From the NCBI GenBank assembly GCA_903929195.1, contig CAIYTT010000180.1:1-40438 (forward strand): a stretch of DNA of 40,438 nt, in the 5' to 3' direction. A program made the translations under genes and the position numbers. Positions within the stretch are counted from its first letter, which is position 1. Each line of letters starts with the position of its first letter. This document shows, in pieces, positions 9,116 to 16,545 of this stretch. The stretch comes from an uncultured Bacteroidota bacterium (GTDB lineage: Bacteria > Bacteroidota > Bacteroidia > Chitinophagales > Chitinophagaceae). The notes beneath the pieces were generated by a model, which ran no database searches, was not told the origin of the DNA, and saw nothing but the letters and a program-made list of their open reading frames with translations.

Positions 9116-10012
9116 CTAATTTAAAATAGCTTTTACAACTCCATAATTTTTTTCGTTGCTTATTTTAATAAAATACATACCTGCGGCATTTTCAAAATCA
9201 TTAATTTCAATATTCTGTTTGCCTGCATTTAATACTATTTTATTTTTATAAACTGTTCTCCCCAACAGGTCAAAAATGTCTATATTGTAGTTACCTTCCA
9301 CGGTCGTTTTTAAGGATAAGCTTATTTTATTTTTAGTACTATTACCTATTACCTCAATTGGTAAAGGTTCTACCGTTATATTATTTACATTAACTAAGAA
9401 TGTTGTCAAGTGTACGTTATCAATCGTCCAAGCGCCGGCATCTGAAGTAGTAGATGTATATCTAAAAGAAATATAAAGTGGGCTTGCTTTAAAAGGAGTT
9501 AGGTCTAATTGGTGTGTAACCCAGCCGAAAGAATCAGCATTACCCACAATAGGCACGCAAGCATCTGTTAAATCTAAAAAAGTATAAAACAGGGTGTCCA
9601 TTGGATTTTTAGTCGTACTTGTATCTTTGCGAGTAAATTTACAAATAGACAATCTAGCCTCTCTACCTGAAATACCAACTTCATACTTTGAATCAAAATT
9701 TAGATAAACATTACCAGTAAATCCACTTAACAATAATTGTGGTGTAAAAAGCCATGCTGTATCTAAATGATACGCCCAACTATAATAACCAAGACATTGT
9801 AAACCGGGCGTGCCATATCTGCCATGTGTGGGTACACAATTCCATGCCAAGGTTGTTACCGGATTTATAATATTATATTCAGACCATTCATTTGGGTAAT
9901 TCAAACCGGTTGTACTACAAGAGATGTCAAAATTTTCGTCTAATTGTGATACTTGTCCAAATGTGTTTATTGTTAATATAGAAAATAAAATAAATAAACT
10001 TTTTCTCTTCAT
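9116..10012 (-). CDS. secreted choice-of-anchor-J-like protein with type A T9SS sorting domain
   Basis: The 298-residue protein has a signal peptide ending near TFGQ (about residue 20). A beta-sandwich resembling choice-of-anchor J follows: LDENFD at the start, then LNFDSKYE, SFGWVTHQLDLTPF, YISFRYTST and AWTIDNVHL, about residues 22-205. The last 80 residues are a type A T9SS sorting domain (YNIDIFDLLGRTVYK, NAAGMYFIKISNE). Proteins of this kind are exported through the outer membrane and attached to surface lipopolysaccharide or released. There is no catalytic signature. Its sorting domain resembles that of the protein at 15313-16356 (both have VEGNY, I(F/Y)DL and AGMYF), so the two may share origin. 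No partner gene is adjacent. Confidence 0.85.
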   Translation of the reverse strand: MKRKSLFILFSILTINTFGQVSQLDENFDISCSTTGLNYPNEWSEYNIINPVTTLAWNCVPTHGRYGTPGLQCLGYYSWAYHLDTAWLFTPQLLLSGFTGNVYLNFDSKYEVGISGREARLSICKFTRKDTSTTKNPMDTLFYTFLDLTDACVPIVGNADSFGWVTHQLDLTPFKASPLYISFRYTSTTSDAGAWTIDNVHLTTFLVNVNNITVEPLPIEVIGNSTKNKISLSLKTTVEGNYNIDIFDLLGRTVYKNKIVLNAGKQNIEINDFENAAGMYFIKISNEKNYGVVKAILN

Positions 10013-10129
10013 ACTAAAATTTTTTATAGCGAATAAAACAAAAGCAATTACTAATATTATGCAATCTAATAAAAAATAAAATTACTTAACCACTTTTTTT
10101 TTATAATTTTATAATAAAAAAAAACAAAA

Positions 10130-10145
10130 CTATATTTATATATAG
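10130..10145. repeat. small palindrome upstream of the ECF sigma gene
   Basis: CTATAT and ATATAG flank a 4-nt TTAT spacer. The palindrome lies in the divergent gap between the type A cargo gene and the sigma gene. It could be an operator, but AT-rich palindromes are expected by chance here. Confidence 0.2.
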
Positions 10146-10326
10146 ACGAGGTATCTGTTTGAAATGTTAGGTAAAAAAAATATTTTTTTAGAACAAACAT
10201 TTTTCAATCATTGTACGTCATAGTTAATAGCTAATAAGGCTGATGCGCACAGAGGAACTAAACTTATACGGAACATTGTCTGAAATTTCAAATATAAGGA
10301 GTCATTTATCGTCTTCAGATAGGATT

Positions 10327-10875
10327 ATGTCCGTAAATAATGACCTTAGCATCTTAATTAAAGATTGCATAGCAGAGAAGCGGAGTGCACAAAAAAAACT
10401 ATATGATATATATGCACCTGCTGCTTATGGTATAATAAAAAGATATTTATATAATAATGAACATGCAGCACAAGAGATATTGAATGATGCTTTTTTAAAA
10501 ATACTTACAAAACTAGACCAGTATTCATTCCAAGGGGCATTTGAAGGTTGGATAAGAAGAATTGTAATAAATACAATTACAGACCATGTAAGGAAGAATA
10601 AAAAAATAATGGAGCAACACAAGGAGGTGCAACCCGAAGATGCATACATAAACAGTGAGTCTTTAGAAAAAATATCGCACAAAGAATTATTGAGTGTATT
10701 ACAAACAATACCTGACACACAACGAACAGTTTTTAATTTATTCGTTTTCGAAAACTATTCGCATAAAGAAATTGCAAAACTTATAAATATAAATGAAAAT
10801 AATAGTCGCTGGTATTTAAATGATGCCAGAAATAGACTTAAAGAGAAGATAAATATTATTGTGAAGAAAAAATAA
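10327..10875 (+). CDS. ECF RNA polymerase sigma factor
   Basis: From the ATG at 10327 it is 182 residues. Region 2 (LYDIYAPAAYGIIKRYL, AQEILNDAFLKILTKLDQ, FEGWIRRIVINTITDHVRK) and region 4 (LQTIPDTQRTVFNLFVF, YSHKEIAKLININENNSRW) are both complete. An ATG at 10243 in the same frame would add 28 polar residues not typical of ECF sigma factors, so the shorter start was preferred; this is not certain. The gene lies 2 nt upstream of a membrane-spanning protein with an anti-sigma-like cytoplasmic head, the normal sigma/regulator order. It should redirect RNA polymerase to its own regulon once released. The regulon cannot be inferred here. Confidence 0.93.
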   Translation: MSVNNDLSILIKDCIAEKRSAQKKLYDIYAPAAYGIIKRYLYNNEHAAQEILNDAFLKILTKLDQYSFQGAFEGWIRRIVINTITDHVRKNKKIMEQHKEVQPEDAYINSESLEKISHKELLSVLQTIPDTQRTVFNLFVFENYSHKEIAKLININENNSRWYLNDARNRLKEKINIIVKKK

Positions 10876-10877
10876 AA

Positions 10878-12686
10878 ATGGAAAAGCAACAAAAACATAT
10901 TGACGATTTTTTCAAGAATGCATTAGGTAATTATACCGAAACGCCTCCTACTTCATCGTGGGATGCCATTGAAAAAAAATTGAATAATAGACCTGCCGGT
11001 GCAAATAAGACATCTAATGGGTTTAATTTAGTTGGGTATAAAATAATTTTTCTTTTAGCAATACCTGTTGCTATAATAATAAGTTTACCATTTTTGAAAA
11101 ACAACACTACAATTAAATTTACGAATTCTATTTTTAACAACAAAGAAAACATAACTACCCAAAAGAATACTGCAAAAATTAAAACAACAGATTATTCTAT
11201 ACAAAATGACTCTACTTTAAATATACAAACAGATAAAATAAAAATAGCCGCAAATAAACTAAATAAATCAGCTTTAACAGACAATAATAAGGAGGGCAAT
11301 ACAACTATTATAAATAATGAAAAATCAGAACCCAACAAGGGCAGTAAAACAATTTTAAATACGCAATCAAAAGAAATTAAAAATAATAGCACTAGTAATA
11401 CGGTATCAAATAATACTCATGTTGCCCAAAACCTTAAAAATCAAATAGATAAAAAACCAATCAATAATAATAATAATAATAATATCAACAAACAAAACAA
11501 CAGTAAAATAGCTTTAGCAAAAAACAGTAAAGGTGTTATTACAAAAAAAGGTAACAACTTAAAAGATGTAAAAGATGTAAAAGATGTAAAAGGCAACAAT
11601 TTAAAGGATGTAATAAGTGATGAAAATAATTTTTCTACAACAAATAATACAAATTCTGTTTCCACCAAAGTATCTGATAAATTAGAACCCAATACCAATT
11701 TTAAGGAAACTACCAACGAATTTATTACAACAACCTTAAATAAAGATTCTATTATAAATCCTACTAAAATGGATATTAAAGAATTACTGTCTGAAAACAA
11801 AAAACCGGGAAAAGATAGTTTAAAAAATATTACAAAACAAAATATATTAAAAAATATATTTACGCTTTCAGACAGTAAATCGCCAAAATATGAAACAGGG
11901 ATAAAAGTAGGAGGCGAAACAGGATTCAAAAATGTAAGTGCCCAAAGTTTAGTAATTTCACCATACATAAAATATAATATAAATAAAAGGATTTCAGTTA
12001 TGGTTCAACCAACCCTGAAATCTTCTGTTATAAATAATAGAAAAATTGATGGTACACAAAGCTATTATAAAGTAAATAATGACGGTAAATACTCACAAAC
12101 AGACAGCTTATATAACTATCTGTTTCCTATGGGTAATGGCAGCCAGCTCTATTGCGATTCCTCTTGGGTATCAAGGGTATATACATATAGTCAATCGCAT
12201 GATTCAATAACAAAATGGTATAGTATTGGTGGCACACTTACACAGTTTGAGTTGCCATTACTCTTAAATTTTAAAATAACAAATTCGATTGCTATATTTG
12301 GTGGAGCTACATTTACTTATAGTAAATTAATAGGCATAAATGAAAATACTTCTATCATCAGAAAATATGTAAGTGTAAACGATTCAAGTACGCCTGCCCA
12401 TAATGGCATATTATTGCGTTCGCCCAAAGCTATAGATGAAGTAATTTTTTATAGAGGTAATACTATAGCTGAATATAAAACACCTTTATATTCGCTATCG
12501 CAAGACAATTCCTTTAGATTAGGCTTTATGTTAGGTATCAGTTACGAGTTTTGGGATAGATGGCAAATAGATGGTTTGATGCAACAAAGCAGCATAAATC
12601 CTAACATTAAAGGCAATGTAAACATAAATACAGCACTTTCATCTACTTATTTTAGAATAACTTTAGGATACAAATTATTGAGATAG
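10878..12686 (+). CDS. putative dual membrane-spanning anti-sigma / outer-membrane beta-barrel protein
   Basis: The 602-residue protein has four zones. Residues 1-48 are a soluble head (HIDDFFKNALGNYTETPPT, SSWDAIEKKL), the Bacteroidota motif found next to ECF sigma genes. About 50-71 is a single transmembrane helix (IIFLLAIPVAIIISLPFL). About 75-335 is a linker rich in Asn, Lys, Thr and Ser, with an Asn run and KDV repeats. About 340-602 is a beta-rich region with barrel-like strands, ending FRITLGYKLLR. There is no cleavable signal peptide. The topology implied is cytoplasm, inner membrane, periplasm, outer membrane. This matches the dual membrane-spanning anti-sigma factors reported in Bacteroides thetaiotaomicron. 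It starts 2 nt after the sigma gene. The anti-sigma role is inferred from architecture and position. Confidence 0.8.
   Translation: MEKQQKHIDDFFKNALGNYTETPPTSSWDAIEKKLNNRPAGANKTSNGFNLVGYKIIFLLAIPVAIIISLPFLKNNTTIKFTNSIFNNKENITTQKNTAKIKTTDYSIQNDSTLNIQTDKIKIAANKLNKSALTDNNKEGNTTIINNEKSEPNKGSKTILNTQSKEIKNNSTSNTVSNNTHVAQNLKNQIDKKPINNNNNNNINKQNNSKIALAKNSKGVITKKGNNLKDVKDVKDVKGNNLKDVISDENNFSTTNNTNSVSTKVSDKLEPNTNFKETTNEFITTTLNKDSIINPTKMDIKELLSENKKPGKDSLKNITKQNILKNIFTLSDSKSPKYETGIKVGGETGFKNVSAQSLVISPYIKYNINKRISVMVQPTLKSSVINNRKIDGTQSYYKVNNDGKYSQTDSLYNYLFPMGNGSQLYCDSSWVSRVYTYSQSHDSITKWYSIGGTLTQFELPLLLNFKITNSIAIFGGATFTYSKLIGINENTSIIRKYVSVNDSSTPAHNGILLRSPKAIDEVIFYRGNTIAEYKTPLYSLSQDNSFRLGFMLGISYEFWDRWQIDGLMQQSSINPNIKGNVNINTALSSTYFRITLGYKLLR
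11463..11483 (+). repeat. (AAT)7 microsatellite in the linker coding sequence
   Basis: Seven uninterrupted AAT triplets encode seven Asn in a row. In-frame gain or loss would change linker length without breaking the frame. Confidence 0.9.
11550..11612 (+). repeat. tandem KDV repeat within a GNNLKDV duplication
   Basis: Three exact 9-nt copies of AAAGATGTA occupy 11562-11588. They are framed by two near-identical 21-nt units encoding GNNLKDV (11550-11570 and 11592-11612). All units keep the reading frame. Slippage here would lengthen or shorten the periplasmic linker by whole residues. Confidence 0.85.
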
Positions 12687-12708
12687 CATAAAACATCTTT
12701 TTGCTATC
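12682..12708. terminator. bidirectional hairpin between convergent genes
   Basis: GATAGCA (12682-12688) pairs with TGCTATC (12702-12708) across a 13-nt loop containing a T-run. Each arm contains the TAG stop codon of one of the two converging genes. It probably ends transcription of both the barrel gene and porT. The short stem makes this moderate evidence. Confidence 0.5.
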
Positions 12709-13405
12709 CTTCCAGATGAATGGAAATGACTATCATGCGTGTTAGTAAACTCTCAATAGCATTTGTAAGTGGTAAGCCTTTATCAATAAATAGTTGATTG
12801 GTTAAACCCTGACTTACTTTAATTTCCGGGGAAAAAATAAAGTTCGGGTTATAAAATTCAAACCCAACACCAAATTCATAACCAAAATCTACCGGACTTA
12901 CTTTTATAAACTCATCGGGGCGATGCGAACGTGCATTGGCAGCCATATCATAATCGAACTTAGCCCCTAAAAGTGCATAAAACCTGAAATTCTTTATACG
13001 CTCACTCTTAAATTTTAAAGACAAAGGCAAATGCATATAAATAGCATCAATTGAGCGGTCTGATGTGCTATCGTAAGGGATACTATATTGAAAAACAAGT
13101 CTTTTTTCAGCAAATGAAATTGCAGGAGCAAAACGCAAATCAATAAAATTAGTCAATTTTAAATTACCTATCAACCCCAAATTAAAGCCCGGTTGCCAAA
13201 GAGGTTGTATACGCTTAAAGGTATCGAGATTAGCAAAATCTTGTGTATATTTTATTTGAAAAACAGAGAAATTCATTCCGAAAGTAATGCCAAAATAATA
13301 AGGTTTATCGTCATGTTCCGGCATGTTCATTAATGGTCTTTGAGCAAAAGAGCTTAGACTCGAAAATAAAAACAATAATAAAAACAGATGCCTACCTCGA
13401 ATCAT
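12704..13405 (-). CDS. porT: PorT/SprT-like T9SS outer-membrane protein
   Basis: The 233-residue protein has a signal peptide ending at SSFAQ (about residue 21). The mature part carries the PorT pattern: DDKPYYFGITFGMNFSVF, then FIDLRFAPAISFAEKRLVF, MHLPLSLKFKSERIKNFRFY, GAKFDYDMAANARS, FGYEFGVGFEFY, FSPEIKVSQGL and a final RMIVISIHLEG. PorT (Porphyromonas) and SprT (Flavobacterium) are outer-membrane proteins required for T9SS function, probably eight-stranded barrels facing the periplasm. Length is normal. The gene is monocistronic and converges with the sigma-linked barrel gene. A TATCTTCG element lies 33 nt upstream. A generic PorT-family barrel with another role is possible but less likely given the motif match. 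Confidence 0.82.
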   Translation of the reverse strand: MIRGRHLFLLLFLFSSLSSFAQRPLMNMPEHDDKPYYFGITFGMNFSVFQIKYTQDFANLDTFKRIQPLWQPGFNLGLIGNLKLTNFIDLRFAPAISFAEKRLVFQYSIPYDSTSDRSIDAIYMHLPLSLKFKSERIKNFRFYALLGAKFDYDMAANARSHRPDEFIKVSPVDFGYEFGVGFEFYNPNFIFSPEIKVSQGLTNQLFIDKGLPLTNAIESLLTRMIVISIHLEG

Positions 13406-13437
13406 GAAAAGTACTTATGCTATACAAACGCAAAGTG

Positions 13438-13445
13438 CGAAGATA
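13438..13445 (-). promoter_or_regulatory. candidate -7 element TATCTTCG for porT
   Basis: On the minus strand this reads TATCTTCGCAC, one base from TAnnTTTG, ending 33 nt before the ATG. The same TTCG variant precedes queA, copA and the prenyl synthase gene. Confidence 0.4.
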
Positions 13446-13509
13446 CAGTATGTTCTTGGTATGCCATAAAGTTAAAACTACAAAGAATAACAAATACAAA
13501 AAATAAAAA

Positions 13510-15123
13510 TTATAATTTATGTTTTACTAATTTATAAAGCACGTATTCTTTTTCAAGTCTATTATCTTTTATATTAATACTATCCCAAGTGTATTGCATA
13601 TTTGCATTTATATAATTTAAAAGTAAATGCTCTTTTTTTAAGGAAGTATCAATATTGGGAATCGTTTCTGAAGAATTAAACGGCAAAACAAATAAATAGC
13701 TAATATCATATTGTATCATTTCTTTTTGTATTTCTATTAAATCTATTTTAGGTTTTGCTACATAGTAATATTGATTGCCGGAAAAATAAGCTAGGCGTGC
13801 CATATTAGCTGTTTTTATATTGCCGGTAAACGAACCAATCCTATTATTTTCTTTTAGAACAAGAGCTAAGTTATACTCTTCTCTACCTTTATTATACATG
13901 TTCTTTAGCTGTATAGCCGGATAAACTAAATAAGAAATACAAAATAATACTATAATATAGGTAGGCTTATAGTTAAAATATAACTTTATTAGATTATTTT
14001 GAATAATATAAGTACCCAGTAACATACTTAATGGTACTAAATACCATATATAGCGAGATTCGAAATTGATTAGTAAATAAGCCAACGGAAACAAAAGAAA
14101 CGATAGAGATATAATAAAAAAACCTTCAGGATATTTCATTCTTGCTTTTCTAAATTTCACTATTTTATAAAAAACAAAAATAATAATTGGGAATGCAATA
14201 GATATTTGAAAGATACTATAATTAAATTTATACAATGTGTAGAAAAAACGAATGATTTGCATTCCTAATAGCTGCCAAGAATCCCAAAAATGAGGTGTAC
14301 TACTGTTTACCAAATACGGGTCTTCCCAATAATAAGGACTACCATTAAGAATTGGTGGTATTAAGTTATGAATACCATTGTTCCATATAGGATGACCAAT
14401 TAAATACCAAGATAAGTTTAAAGAACCAGCGGTAGAACTTGTCCAAATGCCGTATTTAGTATGTAAAAGATAAAGCCAAGGAAAGCAACATATGAAAAAG
14501 GAGGATAATGCTACCAAACAAATTTTCAGCCATTTAATTTTATCTAATTTTACTATAAAAAAGACACAAATAAGCGTATTGAAAATAAAAAAAGGAAAGG
14601 AGTATGCTTTGGCAAAATAAGCAAGAGCCCCAATGATACCATATAACACCCATAAAATTGGTTTATTACAAAATTCAGCAACCAATAAGAGCCTTAGAGC
14701 AGATAGTAAAAAGAAACATTGCCAAATATCATCAAAAGATTGTGCAAAAACAGCATAGCAGAGAAAAAATAATAGAGTAAAATTTAATAGCCATTGATAA
14801 AGTTTATGGATATTAAACTTAAGAAAATAGGATTGTGAAATAAATAAAAAACCGGATGCACCCAAAGAATTTATAATAACAGATGCAGGTATTGGCATTA
14901 CCCCCCCTTTTATTAATAATGCTGTAAACCAGCAAGACCATGGACTCCAGTAAGCATTAACAGCATTTGCAAAATCGCCTACAGCATATCTATTTGATAT
15001 TGTTAGGTAAGCTGTGCCATCGGGGTCTATATAATATTTATAGAACGGATACATAAAAAATAACAGCATATACATAAGTAAAGCGGTTATAGCAGTGGGT
15101 AGAAATCTAATATGTTTAATCAA
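13510..15123 (-). CDS. polytopic membrane protein, GT-C glycosyltransferase-like
   Basis: The 537-residue protein has about ten or more hydrophobic helices (first at residues 7-28) and a short soluble C-terminal part of about 120 residues. The first loop carries IDPDGTAYLTISNRYAVGDF and then YWSPWSCW. The acidic DPD just after helix 1 is where GT-C enzymes (PMT/ArnT-like, using polyprenyl-phosphate sugars) carry their catalytic Asp. It could glycosylate surface proteins or glycans on the periplasmic side; this is fold-level inference. No ATG is available near the start: the best start is a TTG at 15123, since the next in-frame ATGs (residues 17 and 19) fall inside the first helix. A perfect TATCTTTG lies 52 nt upstream. 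Confidence 0.65.
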   Translation of the reverse strand: MIKHIRFLPTAITALLMYMLLFFMYPFYKYYIDPDGTAYLTISNRYAVGDFANAVNAYWSPWSCWFTALLIKGGVMPIPASVIINSLGASGFLFISQSYFLKFNIHKLYQWLLNFTLLFFLCYAVFAQSFDDIWQCFFLLSALRLLLVAEFCNKPILWVLYGIIGALAYFAKAYSFPFFIFNTLICVFFIVKLDKIKWLKICLVALSSFFICCFPWLYLLHTKYGIWTSSTAGSLNLSWYLIGHPIWNNGIHNLIPPILNGSPYYWEDPYLVNSSTPHFWDSWQLLGMQIIRFFYTLYKFNYSIFQISIAFPIIIFVFYKIVKFRKARMKYPEGFFIISLSFLLFPLAYLLINFESRYIWYLVPLSMLLGTYIIQNNLIKLYFNYKPTYIIVLFCISYLVYPAIQLKNMYNKGREEYNLALVLKENNRIGSFTGNIKTANMARLAYFSGNQYYYVAKPKIDLIEIQKEMIQYDISYLFVLPFNSSETIPNIDTSLKKEHLLLNYINANMQYTWDSINIKDNRLEKEYVLYKLVKHKL

Positions 15124-15174
15124 AATTATCTATTAAATATTCAGTAAAAATTTTCTTAATACTATTAAAATATA

Positions 15175-15182
15175 CAAAGATA
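15175..15182 (-). promoter_or_regulatory. candidate -7 element TATCTTTG
   Basis: On the minus strand this reads TATCTTTG, a perfect TAnnTTTG match, 52 nt before the TTG start at 15123. It supports transcription starting just upstream of that gene. Confidence 0.45.
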
Positions 15183-15286
15183 CAGTTTACAAATAAAGAG
15201 CTATATAAAACAATTTTATAAATAGGAGCTTTGTAAAATTAATAATTACTTAACCTTAAGAATCGCTTATATCGAAAAAATGAATT

Positions 15287-15294
15287 GACATTTG
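15287..15294 (+). promoter_or_regulatory. weak candidate -7 element GACATTTG
   Basis: This matches TAnnTTTG except the first T and ends 18 nt before the ATG at 15313. Its TTTG contains the TTG that could be mistaken for the start codon of the next gene. Confidence 0.3.
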
Positions 15295-15312
15295 CAGCTT
15301 AAAACATATAAA

Positions 15313-16356
15313 ATGAAAAAAACAGCTTTACTTTTATCTTTTTGCGTTGCTTCCTTAGCAACTATTGCACAGCCCTTTTCTCTTGTGGGTTCATCTTATT
15401 TACAAAATTTTGACGGAATAGCAAGTGGCAGACCGGCAGGTTGGTCAAATTATGTTTCTGCAACATCTACATCATTAGGTACACTTTATGTTGACACTTA
15501 TCCGTTTGGAGGTACTAACTTTGGTCGTTATGCTAATGTTACCGGTACTGATACTCTTTCTTGTGCATCTGATATTTTTGGTGCAGGTTTCAAAAATTGC
15601 CCATCAGCAGACATCGCAGGATTTGACACATTATCTTGCTTAAGCCAAACATTACAAACAAACAGAGCTTTTGCTGTACGTCAAAAAAGCGGTAGTACTT
15701 ATGGTTATGACCCGGGTGCAGCTTTTGTATTTGAAATTGCAAATACTACAGGCTTAACAGGTTTCAAATTAGCTTTTAATTTACAGTCTTTAGATATTCT
15801 TTCTACTCGTACTACTAATTGGACAGTTGATTATGGATTTGGAACTACACCAACTTCATTTACACCTGCAACTTTAGCAGGTACTGCTACAACAGGAGGA
15901 AGTACTGCATCAAACAATGCTGATTCTGTTAGTTTCGGTTCTGCTTTAGATAATAATGCAGGTCCGGTTTGGATTCGTATTGTTACACTTGCTGCAACTA
16001 CAGGAACTGGTTTACGTGCAACATCAGCAATTGATGATGTTAGATTAACTTGGACAGGTACTGCGACTTCACACACAGGTGTTAATGAAGTATCTGCACA
16101 ACCTGTAGTTGCTTTAAACCTTTTAGGTATCGGAAGTACTGATAAACTTAACTTTAATTATAATGTAGAAGTTGAAGGTAATTATTCTTTATCTATTTAT
16201 GATTTATCCGGTCGCATTATACACACAGAAAACATTAATGCACAAACAGGTACACAATCATTAACTATCAATGGTCTACATTTATCAGCAGGTATGTATT
16301 TTGCACGTATGAGCAACAATAATTCTTCTGTTGTAACTAAATTTGCAGTTAACTAA
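15313..16356 (+). CDS. secreted protein with type A-like T9SS sorting domain, probably abundant
   Basis: From the ATG at 15313 it is 347 residues; an in-frame TTG at 15292 overlaps a promoter-like element. The signal peptide is KKTALLLSFCVASLATIAQ (cleavage near residue 20). The mature N-terminus (SYLQNFDGIASGRPAGWSNY) is the common opening of Bacteroidota surface beta-sandwich proteins. Residues about 22-255 are Thr/Ser/Gly-rich and beta-like, with no catalytic motif. The last 80 residues are a sorting domain (VEGNYSLSIYDLSGRII, LSAGMYFARMSNN). Codons are biased to GGT, CGT, ACT and GCT, more than in neighbours, suggesting high expression. A strong terminator follows 25 nt after the stop, so it is probably monocistronic. 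Confidence 0.85.
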   Translation: MKKTALLLSFCVASLATIAQPFSLVGSSYLQNFDGIASGRPAGWSNYVSATSTSLGTLYVDTYPFGGTNFGRYANVTGTDTLSCASDIFGAGFKNCPSADIAGFDTLSCLSQTLQTNRAFAVRQKSGSTYGYDPGAAFVFEIANTTGLTGFKLAFNLQSLDILSTRTTNWTVDYGFGTTPTSFTPATLAGTATTGGSTASNNADSVSFGSALDNNAGPVWIRIVTLAATTGTGLRATSAIDDVRLTWTGTATSHTGVNEVSAQPVVALNLLGIGSTDKLNFNYNVEVEGNYSLSIYDLSGRIIHTENINAQTGTQSLTINGLHLSAGMYFARMSNNNSSVVTKFAVN

Positions 16357-16380
16357 TTTTTTCAAAGCATTCAATTCATA

Positions 16381-16410
16381 AAAAACCTGTCAGAATTGGC
16401 AGGTTTTTTT
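16381..16410 (+). terminator. rho-independent terminator
   Basis: AAAAACCTGTC (16381-16391) pairs with GGCAGGTTTTT (16398-16408), with one G-U pair, around an AGAATT loop and running into more T. It is the best terminator in the window and closes the 15313-16356 gene. Confidence 0.88.
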
Positions 16411-16510
16411 ATGAATACCTATTTTTTCTACACAAACTTACATTATCATTATTTCAATAATTACTTGTAAATTATTGAAAGTTAAAACAAATTAATTTAT
16501 AGAAATACCT

Positions 16511-16518
16511 TACTTTTG
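16511..16518 (+). promoter_or_regulatory. candidate -7 element TACTTTTG
   Basis: A perfect TAnnTTTG match ending 28 nt before the ATG at 16546. It contains the TTG (16516) that might be taken as an earlier start, which argues for the ATG. Confidence 0.5.
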
Positions 16519-16545
16519 CATACTAAAAAACAAAAAAAATTCATC

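Noticed and set aside
11441-11968. 175-codon minus-strand open frame
   Set aside because: It is the antisense of the Asn/Lys-rich linker; low-complexity coding sequence gives long Leu/Phe-rich antisense frames.
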